Source of the DNA: an uncultured Polaribacter sp.
GTDB lineage: Bacteria > Bacteroidota > Bacteroidia > Flavobacteriales > Flavobacteriaceae
Direction: 5' to 3'
Length of the DNA stretch: 64,000 nucleotides
Assembly: GCF_947503875.1 (NCBI RefSeq)
Contig: NZ_CANNFH010000002.1
Location: 248,001 to 312,000 of the forward strand
Part shown: in pieces, positions 26,224 through 35,551 of the stretch
How the letters are laid out: each line of letters opens with the position of its first letter
How positions within the stretch are numbered: position 1 is the stretch's first letter
Translations under genes and position numbers: made by a program
The notes under the pieces: generated by a model
What the model was told of the DNA's origin: nothing
Seen by the model: only the letters and a program-made list of their open reading frames with translations
The model's database searches: none

Positions 26224-28092
26224 CTATACTTCCATTTTCATGGACAGCTCAAACCAACGTTCTTCTTTTTGTTCTATATCTGTAATTATGGTTTGTAATT
26301 CTTCAGATTTTTTGGCAATATCATCTTGAGCAATCTCTACATTTAAAAACTGCTTTTCTATTGTTGCTTTTCTTTTTTGAAGTCGCTCTATTTCTGCTTC
26401 TAAAGCGCCAAATTCTCTTTTCTCGTTAAAACTTAAACTTGATTTAGAGTTTGTTTTAGTTTCTTTTTTTTCTTCTTTAACTACCGCTACTTTTTCTTTT
26501 TTATTGGCAACAGAAGAGTTTTCATAAGCTCTAAAATCAGAATAATTTCCGGGAAAGTTTTCCACCTGTCCTTCACCTCTAAAAACAAAAAGAGAATCTA
26601 CAATCTTGTCCATAAAATAACGGTCGTGAGAAACTACCATTAAATTCCCTGGGAAATCTAATAAGAATTCTTCTAACACATTTAAAGTAACCACATCTAA
26701 ATCGTTAGTAGGTTCATCTAAAATTAAAAAATTAGGATTCTGTATTAAAACCGCACATAAATACAAACGTTTTTGCTCTCCACCAGAAAGTTTTTCTACA
26801 AAATCGTATTGTTTTTTCTTATCAAACAAAAAACGTTCTAACAATTGCGATGCAGATATTTTTCTACCTTTAGAAAGCGGAATAAATTCGCCAAATTCCT
26901 TAACAACTTCTATTACTTTTTGGCCTTCTTTTATATTAATTCCTGCTTGTGTATAGTAACCAAACTTAACAGTTTCTCCTACAATTACTTTACCACCATC
27001 TAAAGGTAAAGCATCTGTTAGCATATTTAAAAAAGTAGATTTACCTGTACCATTTTTGCCAATAATACCTATTCTTTCTCCTCTTTTAAATACATAGTCA
27101 AAACCATTTAAAATCAGTTTATCTCCAAAAGATTTTTTTAGTTTGTGTAGCTCTAAAATCTTGCTACCCAAACGTTCCATATTAATTTCTAATTGTACTT
27201 TATGGTCTTTTCTTCGTTGATGTGCTTTTTCTTTAATTGCAAAGAAATCGTCTGTTCTAGATTTAGACTTTGTAGTCCTGGCTTTGGGTTGCTTTCGCAT
27301 CCAATCCAATTCTTTTTTAAATAAACTTTTGGCTTTACTTAAATTGGTAGCTTCTAAAGCTAATCTCTCCTCTTTATTTTGAAGGTAATATGAATAATTC
27401 CCTTTGTATTTATAAATTTTACCGTCGTCTAACTCTAAAATTTCATTACAAACACGTTCTAAAAAATAACGATCGTGAGTAACCATAAAAAGCGTAATTT
27501 TTTCTTTGGCAAAAAAGGCTTCTAACCACTCAATCATTTCTAAATCTAAGTGATTAGTGGGTTCATCTAAAATTAATAAATCGGGTTTATTAATTAAAAC
27601 AATGGCTAAAGACAAACGTTTTCGCTGTCCTCCAGAAAGTTTACCTACATTTAAAGACAAATCATCTAACTTTAATTTAGATAATATTTGCTTGTATTGG
27701 GTTTCAAAATCCCAGGCATTAAATTGCTCCATTTGCTCAAAAGCAGCTTGGTAAGCATCTGTATCGTCTAGGTTTTTAAGTGCTTTTTCATATCTATTTA
27801 CAACAGATAAAATTTCATTATCGGTAGCAAAAATAGTTTCTTCTATGGTTAAGCTAGTGTCTAAATTATCTTTTTGTGCTAAATAAGCTACAGAAATATC
27901 TTTTCGGCTAACAACTTGGCCAGAATCTGGCACATCTAAACCAGCAATAATGTTTAGTATAGAGGTTTTTCCACTTCCGTTTTTGGCAACAAATGCAACC
28001 TTTTGGTCTTTATTAATTCCAAAAGAAATGTTATCGAACAAAACGCGTTCTCCGTAAACTTTAGATATATTTTCTACTGATAAATAATTCAC
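26224..28092 (-). CDS. uup: ABC-F family ATPase, Uup-like
   Basis: A 622-residue soluble protein with two ABC ATPase domains and no membrane part. Domain 1: Walker A AKNGSGKTS, signature LSGGQRKRLSLA, Walker B LLILDEPTNHLD. Domain 2: IGKNGTGKST, LSGGEQKRLYL, FLILDEPTNDLD. The linker and a C-terminal charged coiled coil (about 555-620) are the Uup layout, a ribosome- or branched-DNA-associated group. In domain 1 the first Walker A glycine is replaced by alanine. Uup is preferred over EttA because of the C-terminal coiled coil. Confidence 0.87.
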   Translation of the reverse strand: MNYLSVENISKVYGERVLFDNISFGINKDQKVAFVAKNGSGKTSILNIIAGLDVPDSGQVVSRKDISVAYLAQKDNLDTSLTIEETIFATDNEILSVVNRYEKALKNLDDTDAYQAAFEQMEQFNAWDFETQYKQILSKLKLDDLSLNVGKLSGGQRKRLSLAIVLINKPDLLILDEPTNHLDLEMIEWLEAFFAKEKITLFMVTHDRYFLERVCNEILELDDGKIYKYKGNYSYYLQNKEERLALEATNLSKAKSLFKKELDWMRKQPKARTTKSKSRTDDFFAIKEKAHQRRKDHKVQLEINMERLGSKILELHKLKKSFGDKLILNGFDYVFKRGERIGIIGKNGTGKSTFLNMLTDALPLDGGKVIVGETVKFGYYTQAGINIKEGQKVIEVVKEFGEFIPLSKGRKISASQLLERFLFDKKKQYDFVEKLSGGEQKRLYLCAVLIQNPNFLILDEPTNDLDVVTLNVLEEFLLDFPGNLMVVSHDRYFMDKIVDSLFVFRGEGQVENFPGNYSDFRAYENSSVANKKEKVAVVKEEKKETKTNSKSSLSFNEKREFGALEAEIERLQKRKATIEKQFLNVEIAQDDIAKKSEELQTIITDIEQKEERWFELSMKMEV

Positions 28093-28294
28093 TTTTTATA
28101 TTTTTTACAAAGAAACGAAAAACCAAACCGATTCTTTGTGTATTTCATTAATTTATTCATGTTTTAAGATCCGTTTTTCATCAGTAAATAAACAGAAAAA
28201 AACCTTTTAGAATTAGTGTATTTAACTAAAATTCTAATTTTTAATATCGCTTAATTAATCCTATATTGCACGAACAATAATTGACCTTATATTT

Positions 28295-29311
28295 ATGAAA
28301 ATAATAGTACCAATGGCGGGTATTGGCTCTCGTTTAAGACCACATACCTTAACCGTACCAAAACCTTTAACAGTAATTGCAGGAAAGCCAATTGTACAAC
28401 GTTTGGTAGAAGATATTGCCTCTGTAATAGATGAAGATATTGACGAAATTGCTTTTATTATTGGTCCTGCAAAAAAAGGATTTCCAGCAAATACAGCAGC
28501 AAACCTTTTAGAAATTGCAAAAGAATTAGGTGCAAAAGGTTCTGTTTATGTTCAAGAAGAAGCTTTGGGTACTGCACACGCACTTTTTTGTGCAAAAGAA
28601 TCTTTAAGTGGCCCTTGTGTAGTGGCGTATGCAGATACTTTATTTAAGGCCAACTTTAAATTAGATGCTAACGCAGACGGCGCAATTTGGGTAAAACAAG
28701 TGGCAGACCCTAGTGCATTTGGTGTTGTAAAATTAGAAGATGGTATTATTACAGATTTTGTAGAAAAACCAAAAGATTTTGTTTCTGATTTGGCCATTAT
28801 TGGAATTTATTATTTTAAAGATGGAGACCGCGTAAGAGATGAAATTCAATATTTAATTGATAATGATTTAAGAGAAAATAACGAGTACCAATTAACCAAT
28901 GTTTTAGAAACCTTAAAACAAGATGGTGCTCAGTTTATACCAGGAACTGTAAGTACTTGGATGGATTGTGGCAAAAAAGACCCAACTGTAGATACTAATA
29001 AGCAAGTTTTAGAATTTGAGCACAAAGCAGGAAATAATTTAGTTGCTAAAGACGTTGTTTTAGAAGATTCAGAAATTATACAACCTTGTTTTATTGGTGA
29101 AAATGTGGTTTTAAAGAACACTAAAATTGGCCCTTATGTTTCTATTGGCGCAAATAGTGTGGTAGAAAATTCAACCATAACAAATTCTTTAATTCAGACG
29201 AATGTTACTATTTCTAATGCAAAATTAGATAATGCAATGATTGGTAATCATGCAAAATATAATGGCGCGTTTACTTCTGTAAGTATAGGAGATTATACAG
29301 AGCTTACTTAA
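28295..29311 (+). CDS. Sugar-phosphate nucleotidyltransferase with left-handed beta-helix tail
   Basis: A 338-residue enzyme. The N-terminal nucleotidyltransferase domain begins IIVPMAGIGSRLRPHTLTVPKPL, the G-x-G-x-R-x6-T-x2-KP loop that binds the NTP, followed by EEALGTAHAL, YADTLF and VEKPKDF. The C-terminal portion (from about 255) has hexapeptide repeats. It would make an NDP-sugar from sugar-1-phosphate, glucose and dTTP or UTP being likely. First of four tightly linked genes; its TAA overlaps the next ATG by one base. Confidence 0.87.
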   Translation: MKIIVPMAGIGSRLRPHTLTVPKPLTVIAGKPIVQRLVEDIASVIDEDIDEIAFIIGPAKKGFPANTAANLLEIAKELGAKGSVYVQEEALGTAHALFCAKESLSGPCVVAYADTLFKANFKLDANADGAIWVKQVADPSAFGVVKLEDGIITDFVEKPKDFVSDLAIIGIYYFKDGDRVRDEIQYLIDNDLRENNEYQLTNVLETLKQDGAQFIPGTVSTWMDCGKKDPTVDTNKQVLEFEHKAGNNLVAKDVVLEDSEIIQPCFIGENVVLKNTKIGPYVSIGANSVVENSTITNSLIQTNVTISNAKLDNAMIGNHAKYNGAFTSVSIGDYTELT

Positions 29312-30300
29312 TGGAGGATAGATGTAAAAAAATAGAAAAAAGTAAAAAGCGAACTGATTGTAAAGGATTGGTTCTTTTTTGTATGCTTTTATTTTTCTCT
29401 GCTATCTGTTTTAATGCGCAAGATAGTATTGCAGCTGCACCAGATTTAAATGAAGATAAAGAATTAGAGTTTCAACAGTTTTTTTTTAAAGCACTTTCAG
29501 AAAAGTCTATTGGTAATTACCAAAAATCAATTGAATTATTAGAAAGTTGTAATCAGATATTACAGAATAATACGACTGTTTTTTTTGAGTTTTCTAAAAA
29601 TTATTTAGAACTGAATAATACGCTTTTGGCTAAAGAATATATAGAAAGAGCATTGCAAAATGATGCTAATAATATTTGGATGCTAAAACATTTGGTAAAG
29701 GTAAATGCGAGAAGTAGAAATTATAAAGAAGCCATACAAACGCAACAGAAAATTGTTGAAAAAAATCCGAAGGAAAGAGAATACTTGGTAAGGCTACACC
29801 TGCAAAATAAAGATGTTAAAACTGCCTTGAAGTTAATGAATACTTTAGAGGCAGAAAATGCTTTGCCTTCAACTTTAAAGAATTACAAAGAAAATTTAGA
29901 AAAGAGAAATCAGAATACTAAAAAAGCACTTAAAAAGAAAACTGAAAAACTAGAGTTAGTAGACCTTGTTAGCAGTTTTAAAACAGATAAATCTTTTGTA
30001 TTATTAAGGCAGATTTTAGAAGGTTCTTTAAATAATTCAGAGCAACTTTTAAAATTTAGTACAGAGGGTATTGCACTATTTCCTGCGCAACCTTTAGTCT
30101 ATTTTATGAATGGAAAAGCATTGCTTTTAAAACAAAATTATAAGAAAGCAATAACTGTTTTTAAAAATGGTTTAGATTTTGTTATAGAAGATGCTATGGA
30201 AGCAGATTTTTATAATGAAATGGCAAAAGCTTATGGCGCTTTAGGCAATACTGCCGAAGAAAAAAAATACACGCAAAAATCTAAAAAATTAAAAAGTTAG
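29311..30300 (+). CDS. Exported tetratricopeptide repeat protein
   Basis: A 329-residue protein with a hydrophobic export segment near residues 20-36 after a charged N-terminus rich in Lys and Arg. TPR-like helix pairs run from about 50 to 190 (SIGNYQKSIELLESCNQIL, LLAKEYIERALQNDANNIWMLKHL, NYKEAIQTQQKIVEKNPKEREYL) and again from 265 to 325 (NYKKAITVFKNGLDF). TPR proteins scaffold complexes; partners are unknown. Its start overlaps the nucleotidyltransferase stop and it ends one base before the lipoprotein gene, suggesting an envelope operon. Confidence 0.8.
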   Translation: MEDRCKKIEKSKKRTDCKGLVLFCMLLFFSAICFNAQDSIAAAPDLNEDKELEFQQFFFKALSEKSIGNYQKSIELLESCNQILQNNTTVFFEFSKNYLELNNTLLAKEYIERALQNDANNIWMLKHLVKVNARSRNYKEAIQTQQKIVEKNPKEREYLVRLHLQNKDVKTALKLMNTLEAENALPSTLKNYKENLEKRNQNTKKALKKKTEKLELVDLVSSFKTDKSFVLLRQILEGSLNNSEQLLKFSTEGIALFPAQPLVYFMNGKALLLKQNYKKAITVFKNGLDFVIEDAMEADFYNEMAKAYGALGNTAEEKKYTQKSKKLKS

Positions 30301-30301
30301 C

Positions 30302-31072
30302 ATGCGTTTTACAAAATATATAGTCTTTTTAGTACTTGTTTTTAGCTCTTGTAAATCAAACAAAGTAACTGTTGATGCCAATGGAATAGCAAAAAAAATG
30401 AGTGCTAAAAAAGTAGCTAAAAAGCACAATGCTTCTAATTTTGATAAAGAAACTGTAGATGCCAAGTTTAAAGCTAATTTTAATAATGGTAAGTTGAAGC
30501 AGAGCATAAGTGTGCAGCTTAAAATTAAAAAAGATGAAGTAATTTGGTTAAAAGGAACAAAGTTTATTAATATTTTTAAAATAAAAATTACTCCAGAAAA
30601 AGTAAGTTATTATTCTCCATTAGAAAAAAGATCTTTTGAAGGAGATTTTACCTTGTTAGAGAAAGTTTTAGGAGTTGCTGTAAATTTTAATCAGTTGCAA
30701 AATTTGTTTTTGGGGCAAGCCATGTTAGATTTAAAAGAAACGAAATCGAATGTAGTAATCTCAAAAAATAGTTATGTGTTAACGCCAAAAGAACAGGCGC
30801 TTTTATTCAATGCTTTTTTCTCTATAAATTCTCAGCATTTTAAATTAGATGCGCAAGAAATTGTAGGAAACACAAAAAATCAAAAATTATCAATTAAATA
30901 TCCTAGTTATAAATTGATAAATGAGGTAGTTTTTCCAAAGCAAATTAACATAAAAGCTCAGGAAAATAGTAAGCTAACAACTATAGATTTTCAATTAAAA
31001 TCAGTATTGTTTAATACACCAATAAATACATCGTTTAAAATACCTAGTGGATATAAACCTATTGTTTTGTAG
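30302..31072 (+). CDS. DUF4292-type lipoprotein
   Basis: A 256-residue lipoprotein. The signal ends in the lipobox VFSSC with Cys17 as the lipid site. The mature part is beta-rich with VDAKFKANFNNGKLKQSISVQLKIKKDEVIWL, matching DUF4292, which resembles the LolA/LolB lipid-binding fold. A role in carrying lipoproteins or lipids across the periplasm is plausible but inferred. It sits between the TPR protein and an EnvC-like protein and shares TAGTG, stop and start, with the latter. Confidence 0.83.
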   Translation: MRFTKYIVFLVLVFSSCKSNKVTVDANGIAKKMSAKKVAKKHNASNFDKETVDAKFKANFNNGKLKQSISVQLKIKKDEVIWLKGTKFINIFKIKITPEKVSYYSPLEKRSFEGDFTLLEKVLGVAVNFNQLQNLFLGQAMLDLKETKSNVVISKNSYVLTPKEQALLFNAFFSINSQHFKLDAQEIVGNTKNQKLSIKYPSYKLINEVVFPKQINIKAQENSKLTTIDFQLKSVLFNTPINTSFKIPSGYKPIVL

Positions 31073-32307
31073 TGATAAAATTTAGATTTCACATATCAAT
31101 TTTACTTATTTGTATAAGTTTTTTTTCTGGCTTCGGACAAACAAAAAGAGAACTCGAAATTCAGCGTAAAAAATTGAATAAAGAAATTTCACAAGTAAAT
31201 TCTTTACTAATTGCAACTAAGAAAAATGAGAAGAGCGCATTAGAGGATTTAAGTGACTTAAATAGAAAAATAGCCGTTCGTTTACAGTTGATAAAAACAA
31301 TTAATTTAGAAGCTAATATATTATCTAAAGGCATCAAAAAAAATGAACAAAAGCTTAGTCAATTAAATAAAGAGTTAACTGCTTTAAAAAAAGATTATGC
31401 TGCAATGATTTACAAATCTTATAAAAGTAAATCGCAACAAAGTAAAATGTTGTTTGTGTTATCTTCTCAAAGTTTTTACCAAGCTTACAAACGTTTAGAG
31501 TATATGAAACAGTATACTTCTTTTCGTAAAAAACAAGGAGAAGCTATTGTAACGCAAGCAGTATATGTGCAAAAACTTAAAGATTCTTTGCTATTTAAAA
31601 AGAAAGCAAAAGATACTTTAATTATAGGAGAGCAAGAGCAGAAGCAAAAAATAGAAGTTGACAAAAATAAGCAAGAACAACTTATTTCTGAAATAAAGAA
31701 AAAAGAGAGCAAGTATAAGAGAGAACTTCAGAAAAAAATAAGAGAAGAAAAGAGAATAGCTCAGAGAATAGATAAGTTAATTAAGGCAGAAATTGAAAGG
31801 GCCAATCGTTTGGCAAGAGCAAAACTAAAGGTAAAGCCAAAAACTACTAAAAAAAGTGAGTTTATTTTAAGTCCAGAAGCTAAGGCTTTAGCCAATAAAT
31901 TTGAGCTCAATAAAGGTAAATTACCTTGGCCTGTAAAAGAAGGTTTGATTACTCGAAAATTTGGAATACAAAAACATCCAACAATTGGTGGTATTACTTT
32001 AAATAGTACAGGTTTGCACATTAATACAAGCGCTGGAATGTATGCAGAAAGTATTTTTAATGGAGAGGTTTTAACTATTCAAAGAACCGCCGAAGGCAGA
32101 AAAAATGTTTTGGTGCGCCATGGTAGTTATATTAGTACTTATAAAAACTTAGAAAGTACTTTGGTTAATGTTGGCGATAAGGTAAAAACCGGTGAAAAAC
32201 TAGGTAAAATATTTACAGATAAGGTAACAGGAAAAACAAAGTTGATATTTGTTTTGTTTAAAAATACGGTTCGTTTAAATCCTGCCTATTGGATTATAAA
32301 ACGATAG
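31072..32307 (+). CDS. Murein hydrolase activator, EnvC-like with degenerate M23 domain
   Basis: A 411-residue, GTG-started exported protein. A signal peptide (about 1-22) is followed by a long coiled coil (23-265, rich in Lys, Glu and Gln) and a C-terminal LytM/M23 domain (about 280-411). In LytM proteases the zinc site is H-x3-D and H-x-H; here the matching parts read NSTGLHINTSAG and YKNL, so the ligands look lost. This fits an EnvC-type activator of amidases rather than an active protease. Last gene of the 28-32 kb operon. Confidence 0.87.
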   Translation: MIKFRFHISILLICISFFSGFGQTKRELEIQRKKLNKEISQVNSLLIATKKNEKSALEDLSDLNRKIAVRLQLIKTINLEANILSKGIKKNEQKLSQLNKELTALKKDYAAMIYKSYKSKSQQSKMLFVLSSQSFYQAYKRLEYMKQYTSFRKKQGEAIVTQAVYVQKLKDSLLFKKKAKDTLIIGEQEQKQKIEVDKNKQEQLISEIKKKESKYKRELQKKIREEKRIAQRIDKLIKAEIERANRLARAKLKVKPKTTKKSEFILSPEAKALANKFELNKGKLPWPVKEGLITRKFGIQKHPTIGGITLNSTGLHINTSAGMYAESIFNGEVLTIQRTAEGRKNVLVRHGSYISTYKNLESTLVNVGDKVKTGEKLGKIFTDKVTGKTKLIFVLFKNTVRLNPAYWIIKR

Positions 32308-32308
32308 T

Positions 32309-32833
32309 TTACTTAGAGTTTTGTTTACTAATATTTTTATTATGATTATACCTAATGTTTTTCTGTAAAATTATGGCATTAGGTAATGTTATTAATGCTT
32401 CTTCTTCGGTTTTTAGGGTGATAAAAAATGCACCAATATCTTTAATCTCTCCTGTAATGTTATTGTCTTTTTCTAAAATAGTTATGGTGTCTCCAATTTT
32501 TACAGGATAGTTAATATAAAGGATTAAACCTGCAGTAATATTAGAAAGTAAAGACCATTGCGCAAAAAAAGCAATCCCTAAAATGGTTAAAAAAGAAGAT
32601 ATGTAAATTAGTAATTGTTTTTCATCTACATTCCAAATAAAAGCAATAACAATTATTATAGTAAGGTAAACAAGAATAGAAATTATTTTACTAGAAACTA
32701 AAATTCTAGAGGCATGAAAGCCAAATTTTAGTTGAATTTTTTTTAACGACCTTGTTGCTAATACTTGAATAGTTAATCCAATAATAAAGACTATTACAGA
32801 TTGTAAAATTTTAAGATGATTTAAAAATTCCAT
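32309..32833 (-). CDS. Small mechanosensitive channel, MscS family
   Basis: A 174-residue membrane protein, shorter than E. coli MscS. It has three helices, the last being ISSFLTILGIAFFAQWSLLSNITAGLILY near residues 94-122, the pore-lining helix, followed by NYPVKIGDTITI of the beta domain and GEIKDIGAFFITLKTEEEALITLPNAIIL. The lower C-terminal cage is missing, as in other minimal MscS proteins. It ends two bases from the convergent EnvC-like gene and is 11 bases downstream of the thioesterase gene. Confidence 0.88.
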   Translation of the reverse strand: MEFLNHLKILQSVIVFIIGLTIQVLATRSLKKIQLKFGFHASRILVSSKIISILVYLTIIIVIAFIWNVDEKQLLIYISSFLTILGIAFFAQWSLLSNITAGLILYINYPVKIGDTITILEKDNNITGEIKDIGAFFITLKTEEEALITLPNAIILQKNIRYNHNKNISKQNSK

Positions 32834-32844
32834 AGTATAAATAG

Positions 32845-33354
32845 TTAGCTAAACAATGCTTTAAGTTCTGTAGCAGCATTAGGTTGCATTTTTCCTGCTA
32901 AAACCAAACTTAGTTGCTTGCGTCTTAGCGCTCCTTCAAAACGCTCTTTTTCTAATGCTGTTTCTGGTATTAGTTGAGGTATTTGCACAGGTTTGCCAGT
33001 TTCATCTACGGCAACAAAAGTATAAATACCTTCATTTACTTTAGTTCTTAAACCAGATTGTCTGTCTTCTATCCAAACATCAACATAAATTTCCATAGAA
33101 GATTTAAAGGCTCTAGAAACTTTGGCTTCTACAGTAACTACACTACCAACAGGTACAGATTTGCTAAAAGCAACGTGATTTACAGATGCTGTAACTACAA
33201 TTCTGCTAGAGTGTCTTCTTGCAGCTATACTACAAGCTCTATCCATTCTAGCTAATAATTCGCCACCAAAAAGATTATCTAAATAATTTGTTTCTCCGGG
33301 TAAAACTAAGTCTGTTAAAACCGTTAAAGATTCTTGTGCAGTTTTTGTTTCCAT
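32845..33354 (-). CDS. Acyl-CoA thioesterase, hotdog fold
   Basis: A 169-residue acyl-CoA hydrolase. The segment PGETNYLDNLFGGELLARMDRACSIAARRHS near residues 20-50 is the HGG-like active region of the BACH/YciA group, and VNHVAFSKSVPVGSVVTVEAKVSR follows. ATG 33354 (METKTAQES) is chosen over an upstream ATG at 33384 because a TATATTTG promoter element lies between them. It cleaves acyl-CoA to free acid; chain length is unknown. Confidence 0.87.
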   Translation of the reverse strand: METKTAQESLTVLTDLVLPGETNYLDNLFGGELLARMDRACSIAARRHSSRIVVTASVNHVAFSKSVPVGSVVTVEAKVSRAFKSSMEIYVDVWIEDRQSGLRTKVNEGIYTFVAVDETGKPVQIPQLIPETALEKERFEGALRRKQLSLVLAGKMQPNAATELKALFS

Positions 33355-33372
33355 TGCCTTTATAAATTTAGG

Positions 33373-33380
33373 CAAATATA
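33373..33380 (-). promoter_or_regulatory. Probable -7 promoter element of the thioesterase gene
   Basis: The complement reads TATATTTG, matching TAnnTTTG, 18 bases upstream of ATG 33354. Its position rules out the longer reading of the gene that would begin at 33384. Confidence 0.55.
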
Positions 33381-33424
33381 ACAATAAAGCAAGGCAATAA
33401 AATAAAATTGTGGGTAAGCTTTAT

Positions 33425-34321
33425 TTACTTTTTAACAAGTAACCAAGCATCTTTAGAAATTGTTTTCTGGATTCTATAAAGATTATTAGTAGCTTCATTT
33501 CTATCGGAAAAACTATTAAAAGTAACTTGTGTTAAACCCCATTTATTTTTACCAATAATTTTAGCATTGTACCCTTTAGCAAGTAATTCTTTTACTTTTT
33601 TTTCTGCATTTTCTCTAAATTGAAATGCACCAGCAACTACATGATAAGGTGTTGCTTTTTCTTTAACCACATTTAACTCTAAAGTAGGTAAAGGGTTTGG
33701 GATTACAAAAGTCGCTCTTTGTATTTTTTGTTGCAATTGCTGCTCTTGTTTGGCAAAAACTTTTTGTTGCTCATTTTGTTTGTAAACATTAGTGCCAGCA
33801 GCGCCTAAAAATAGCAGAACTGCAGCTGCAGCTGCATATTTTGCAAACGTAGCAAATCCTTTTTTGGTCTCTTTTACTGCTAAAGGTTTTACTTCTTCTC
33901 TGTATCTCTCAATTGCAGAAGATTGCACTGTTGCCAAACCAAAAGAAGTAGTTAAATAATTCTGCTCGTTTTCAGGTTCAAAAACAATATGTTTTTCATT
34001 ATTTAAATGCAAAACACCTAAATTGTTAATAACAACAGTTTTAGATTGCAATTCGTTTTGCCATTTAATTACAGCTAAAGAAATAAGTGTCGTTGCTTTT
34101 TCAAAGCTAATTTCTTCAACAGAAGCTATGTAATTTGCCAACAAACCATCATTATGTTTTAAATGATTGTTAAATGTAATTTGTTTGGTAGGCGCATAAA
34201 AAGTATGTGTAGTACTGTCTAATTTTGCCCCAGTTGTATTGGTTACAAATCCTCCAAAATCTGGTACAATTACGCAATCATATCTGTACAGCAAATCGTT
34301 AATGTAGTTGGCTAAATTCAT
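33425..34321 (-). CDS. HU-CCDC81 and SPOR domain envelope protein
   Basis: A 298-residue protein. Residues 1-130 match the Bacteroidetes HU-CCDC81 domains (NYINDLLYRYDCVIVPDFGGFVTN; LANYIASVEEISFEKA). One membrane helix lies near 160-178 (YAAAAAVLLFLGAAGTNVY), followed by a coiled linker and a C-terminal SPOR domain (about 222-298, YHVVAGAFQFRENAEKKVKELLAKGYNAKIIG) that binds denuded glycan strands at the septum. A role in cell division or peptidoglycan localisation is inferred. Divergent from dprA with 96 bases between. Confidence 0.88.
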   Translation of the reverse strand: MNLANYINDLLYRYDCVIVPDFGGFVTNTTGAKLDSTTHTFYAPTKQITFNNHLKHNDGLLANYIASVEEISFEKATTLISLAVIKWQNELQSKTVVINNLGVLHLNNEKHIVFEPENEQNYLTTSFGLATVQSSAIERYREEVKPLAVKETKKGFATFAKYAAAAAVLLFLGAAGTNVYKQNEQQKVFAKQEQQLQQKIQRATFVIPNPLPTLELNVVKEKATPYHVVAGAFQFRENAEKKVKELLAKGYNAKIIGKNKWGLTQVTFNSFSDRNEATNNLYRIQKTISKDAWLLVKK

Positions 34322-34417
34322 CTTAACAAATATAATTTTTTTAGGGTTTTAAAAAGTAAACTTCGCTAATAATTATCAACAATTTTTTTTATATATTGTT
34401 AGTCAAATTGTTAGCTA

Positions 34418-35518
34418 TTGAAAGAAGAAAAACTACTCGCTATTCTACGTTTGCAGAAAAGTAAAGCTGTGGGCGATATTTTAGCAAAGAAACTTATTGT
34501 AAATGTGGGAGATGTAACACAAATCTTTAAAGAAAAACCTGCAAGTTTATCTAAAATTAATGGAATAGGCAATCATGTGCTAAAACATCTTTTTAATGAA
34601 GAAAACATCAAATTTGCAGAAGAAGAGTTGCATTACATTCAAAAAAATAAAATAGAATATGCTTATTTTTTAGAAGATAATTACCCTACAAATTTACAAC
34701 ATTGTATAGATAGCCCAATTTTGTTGTTTCAAGACGGAAACATCAACCTAAACAGTAAAAAAATAATTTCTATTGTAGGTACAAGAAATATAAGTGCTTA
34801 TGGCAGAGATTTTTGCAATACTTTAATTGAAAACTTAGCAGAACATAACCCAATAATTGTAAGTGGTTTTGCATATGGCGTAGATATTTGTGCACACAAA
34901 GCCGCAATAAAACACAACTTACAAACTATAGGTGTTTTGGCACATGGTTTAGAAGAAATATATCCAAAAGTGCATAAAAAATACATACATCAAGTAAATG
35001 AAAATGGCGGATTTTTAACTGAATTTTGGCACAAAGAAACGCCTTTAAGAGAAAATTTTTTAAAACGAAATAGAATTGTTGCAGGCATTTCTAAAGCTAC
35101 AATAATTATAGAATCTGCCGCAAAAGGTGGTTCTTTGGTAACTGCAGATATTGCTAATTCTTATGATAGAGACGTATTTGCTGTACCTGGCAGAACAACA
35201 GACTTATATAGTAAAGGTTGTAATAATTTAATTAAAAATAACAAAGCTTTTTTACTAAACACAGCAAACGAAGTTGTAAAAATGCTAAATTGGGATATTA
35301 CAGAGCAACCCAAAACAATACAACAACAATTGTTTTTAGATTTGAATGAAAATGAACAGAAAATTTACGATTTTTTGCATGACAAAGGCGCACAAGTTTT
35401 AGATGTAATTGCTTTGGAATGTAATATTCCTATATTTAAATTATCTTCCATTTTATTGCAGCTAGAATTAAAAGGAGTAACCAAACCTTTAGCAGGTAAG
35501 ATGTTTGAATTGGCATAA
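34418..35518 (+). CDS. dprA: DNA processing protein DprA
   Basis: A 366-residue protein starting at TTG. An N-terminal helix-hairpin-helix-like part (1-70, SKINGIGNHVLKHL) precedes the Rossmann core with IVGTRNISAYGRDF, VSGFAYGVDICAHKAAI, GVLAHGLEEIYP, RNRIVAGIS and VFAVPGRTTDLYSKGCNNLIK. A C-terminal winged helix closes the protein. DprA loads RecA on incoming single strands in natural transformation. It stands alone between the SPOR protein and the unrecognised 355-residue protein. Confidence 0.94.
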   Translation: MKEEKLLAILRLQKSKAVGDILAKKLIVNVGDVTQIFKEKPASLSKINGIGNHVLKHLFNEENIKFAEEELHYIQKNKIEYAYFLEDNYPTNLQHCIDSPILLFQDGNINLNSKKIISIVGTRNISAYGRDFCNTLIENLAEHNPIIVSGFAYGVDICAHKAAIKHNLQTIGVLAHGLEEIYPKVHKKYIHQVNENGGFLTEFWHKETPLRENFLKRNRIVAGISKATIIIESAAKGGSLVTADIANSYDRDVFAVPGRTTDLYSKGCNNLIKNNKAFLLNTANEVVKMLNWDITEQPKTIQQQLFLDLNENEQKIYDFLHDKGAQVLDVIALECNIPIFKLSSILLQLELKGVTKPLAGKMFELA

Positions 35519-35533
35519 ATATGTTTATTTTTG
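35504..35533 (+). promoter_or_regulatory. Promoter of the 355-residue conserved protein gene
   Basis: TTTG at 35504-35507 and TATTTTTG at 35526-35533 are 18 bases apart, a near-consensus Bacteroidetes promoter. It lies inside and just after the end of dprA, 18 bases before the ATG. Confidence 0.58.
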
Positions 35534-35551
35534 AGTTAAATTAACAAGAAT

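Noticed and set aside
28288..28295. TATATTTA as promoter -7 element of the nucleotidyltransferase gene
   Set aside because: It overlaps the ATG, so the transcript would begin after the start codon; the true promoter must be upstream.
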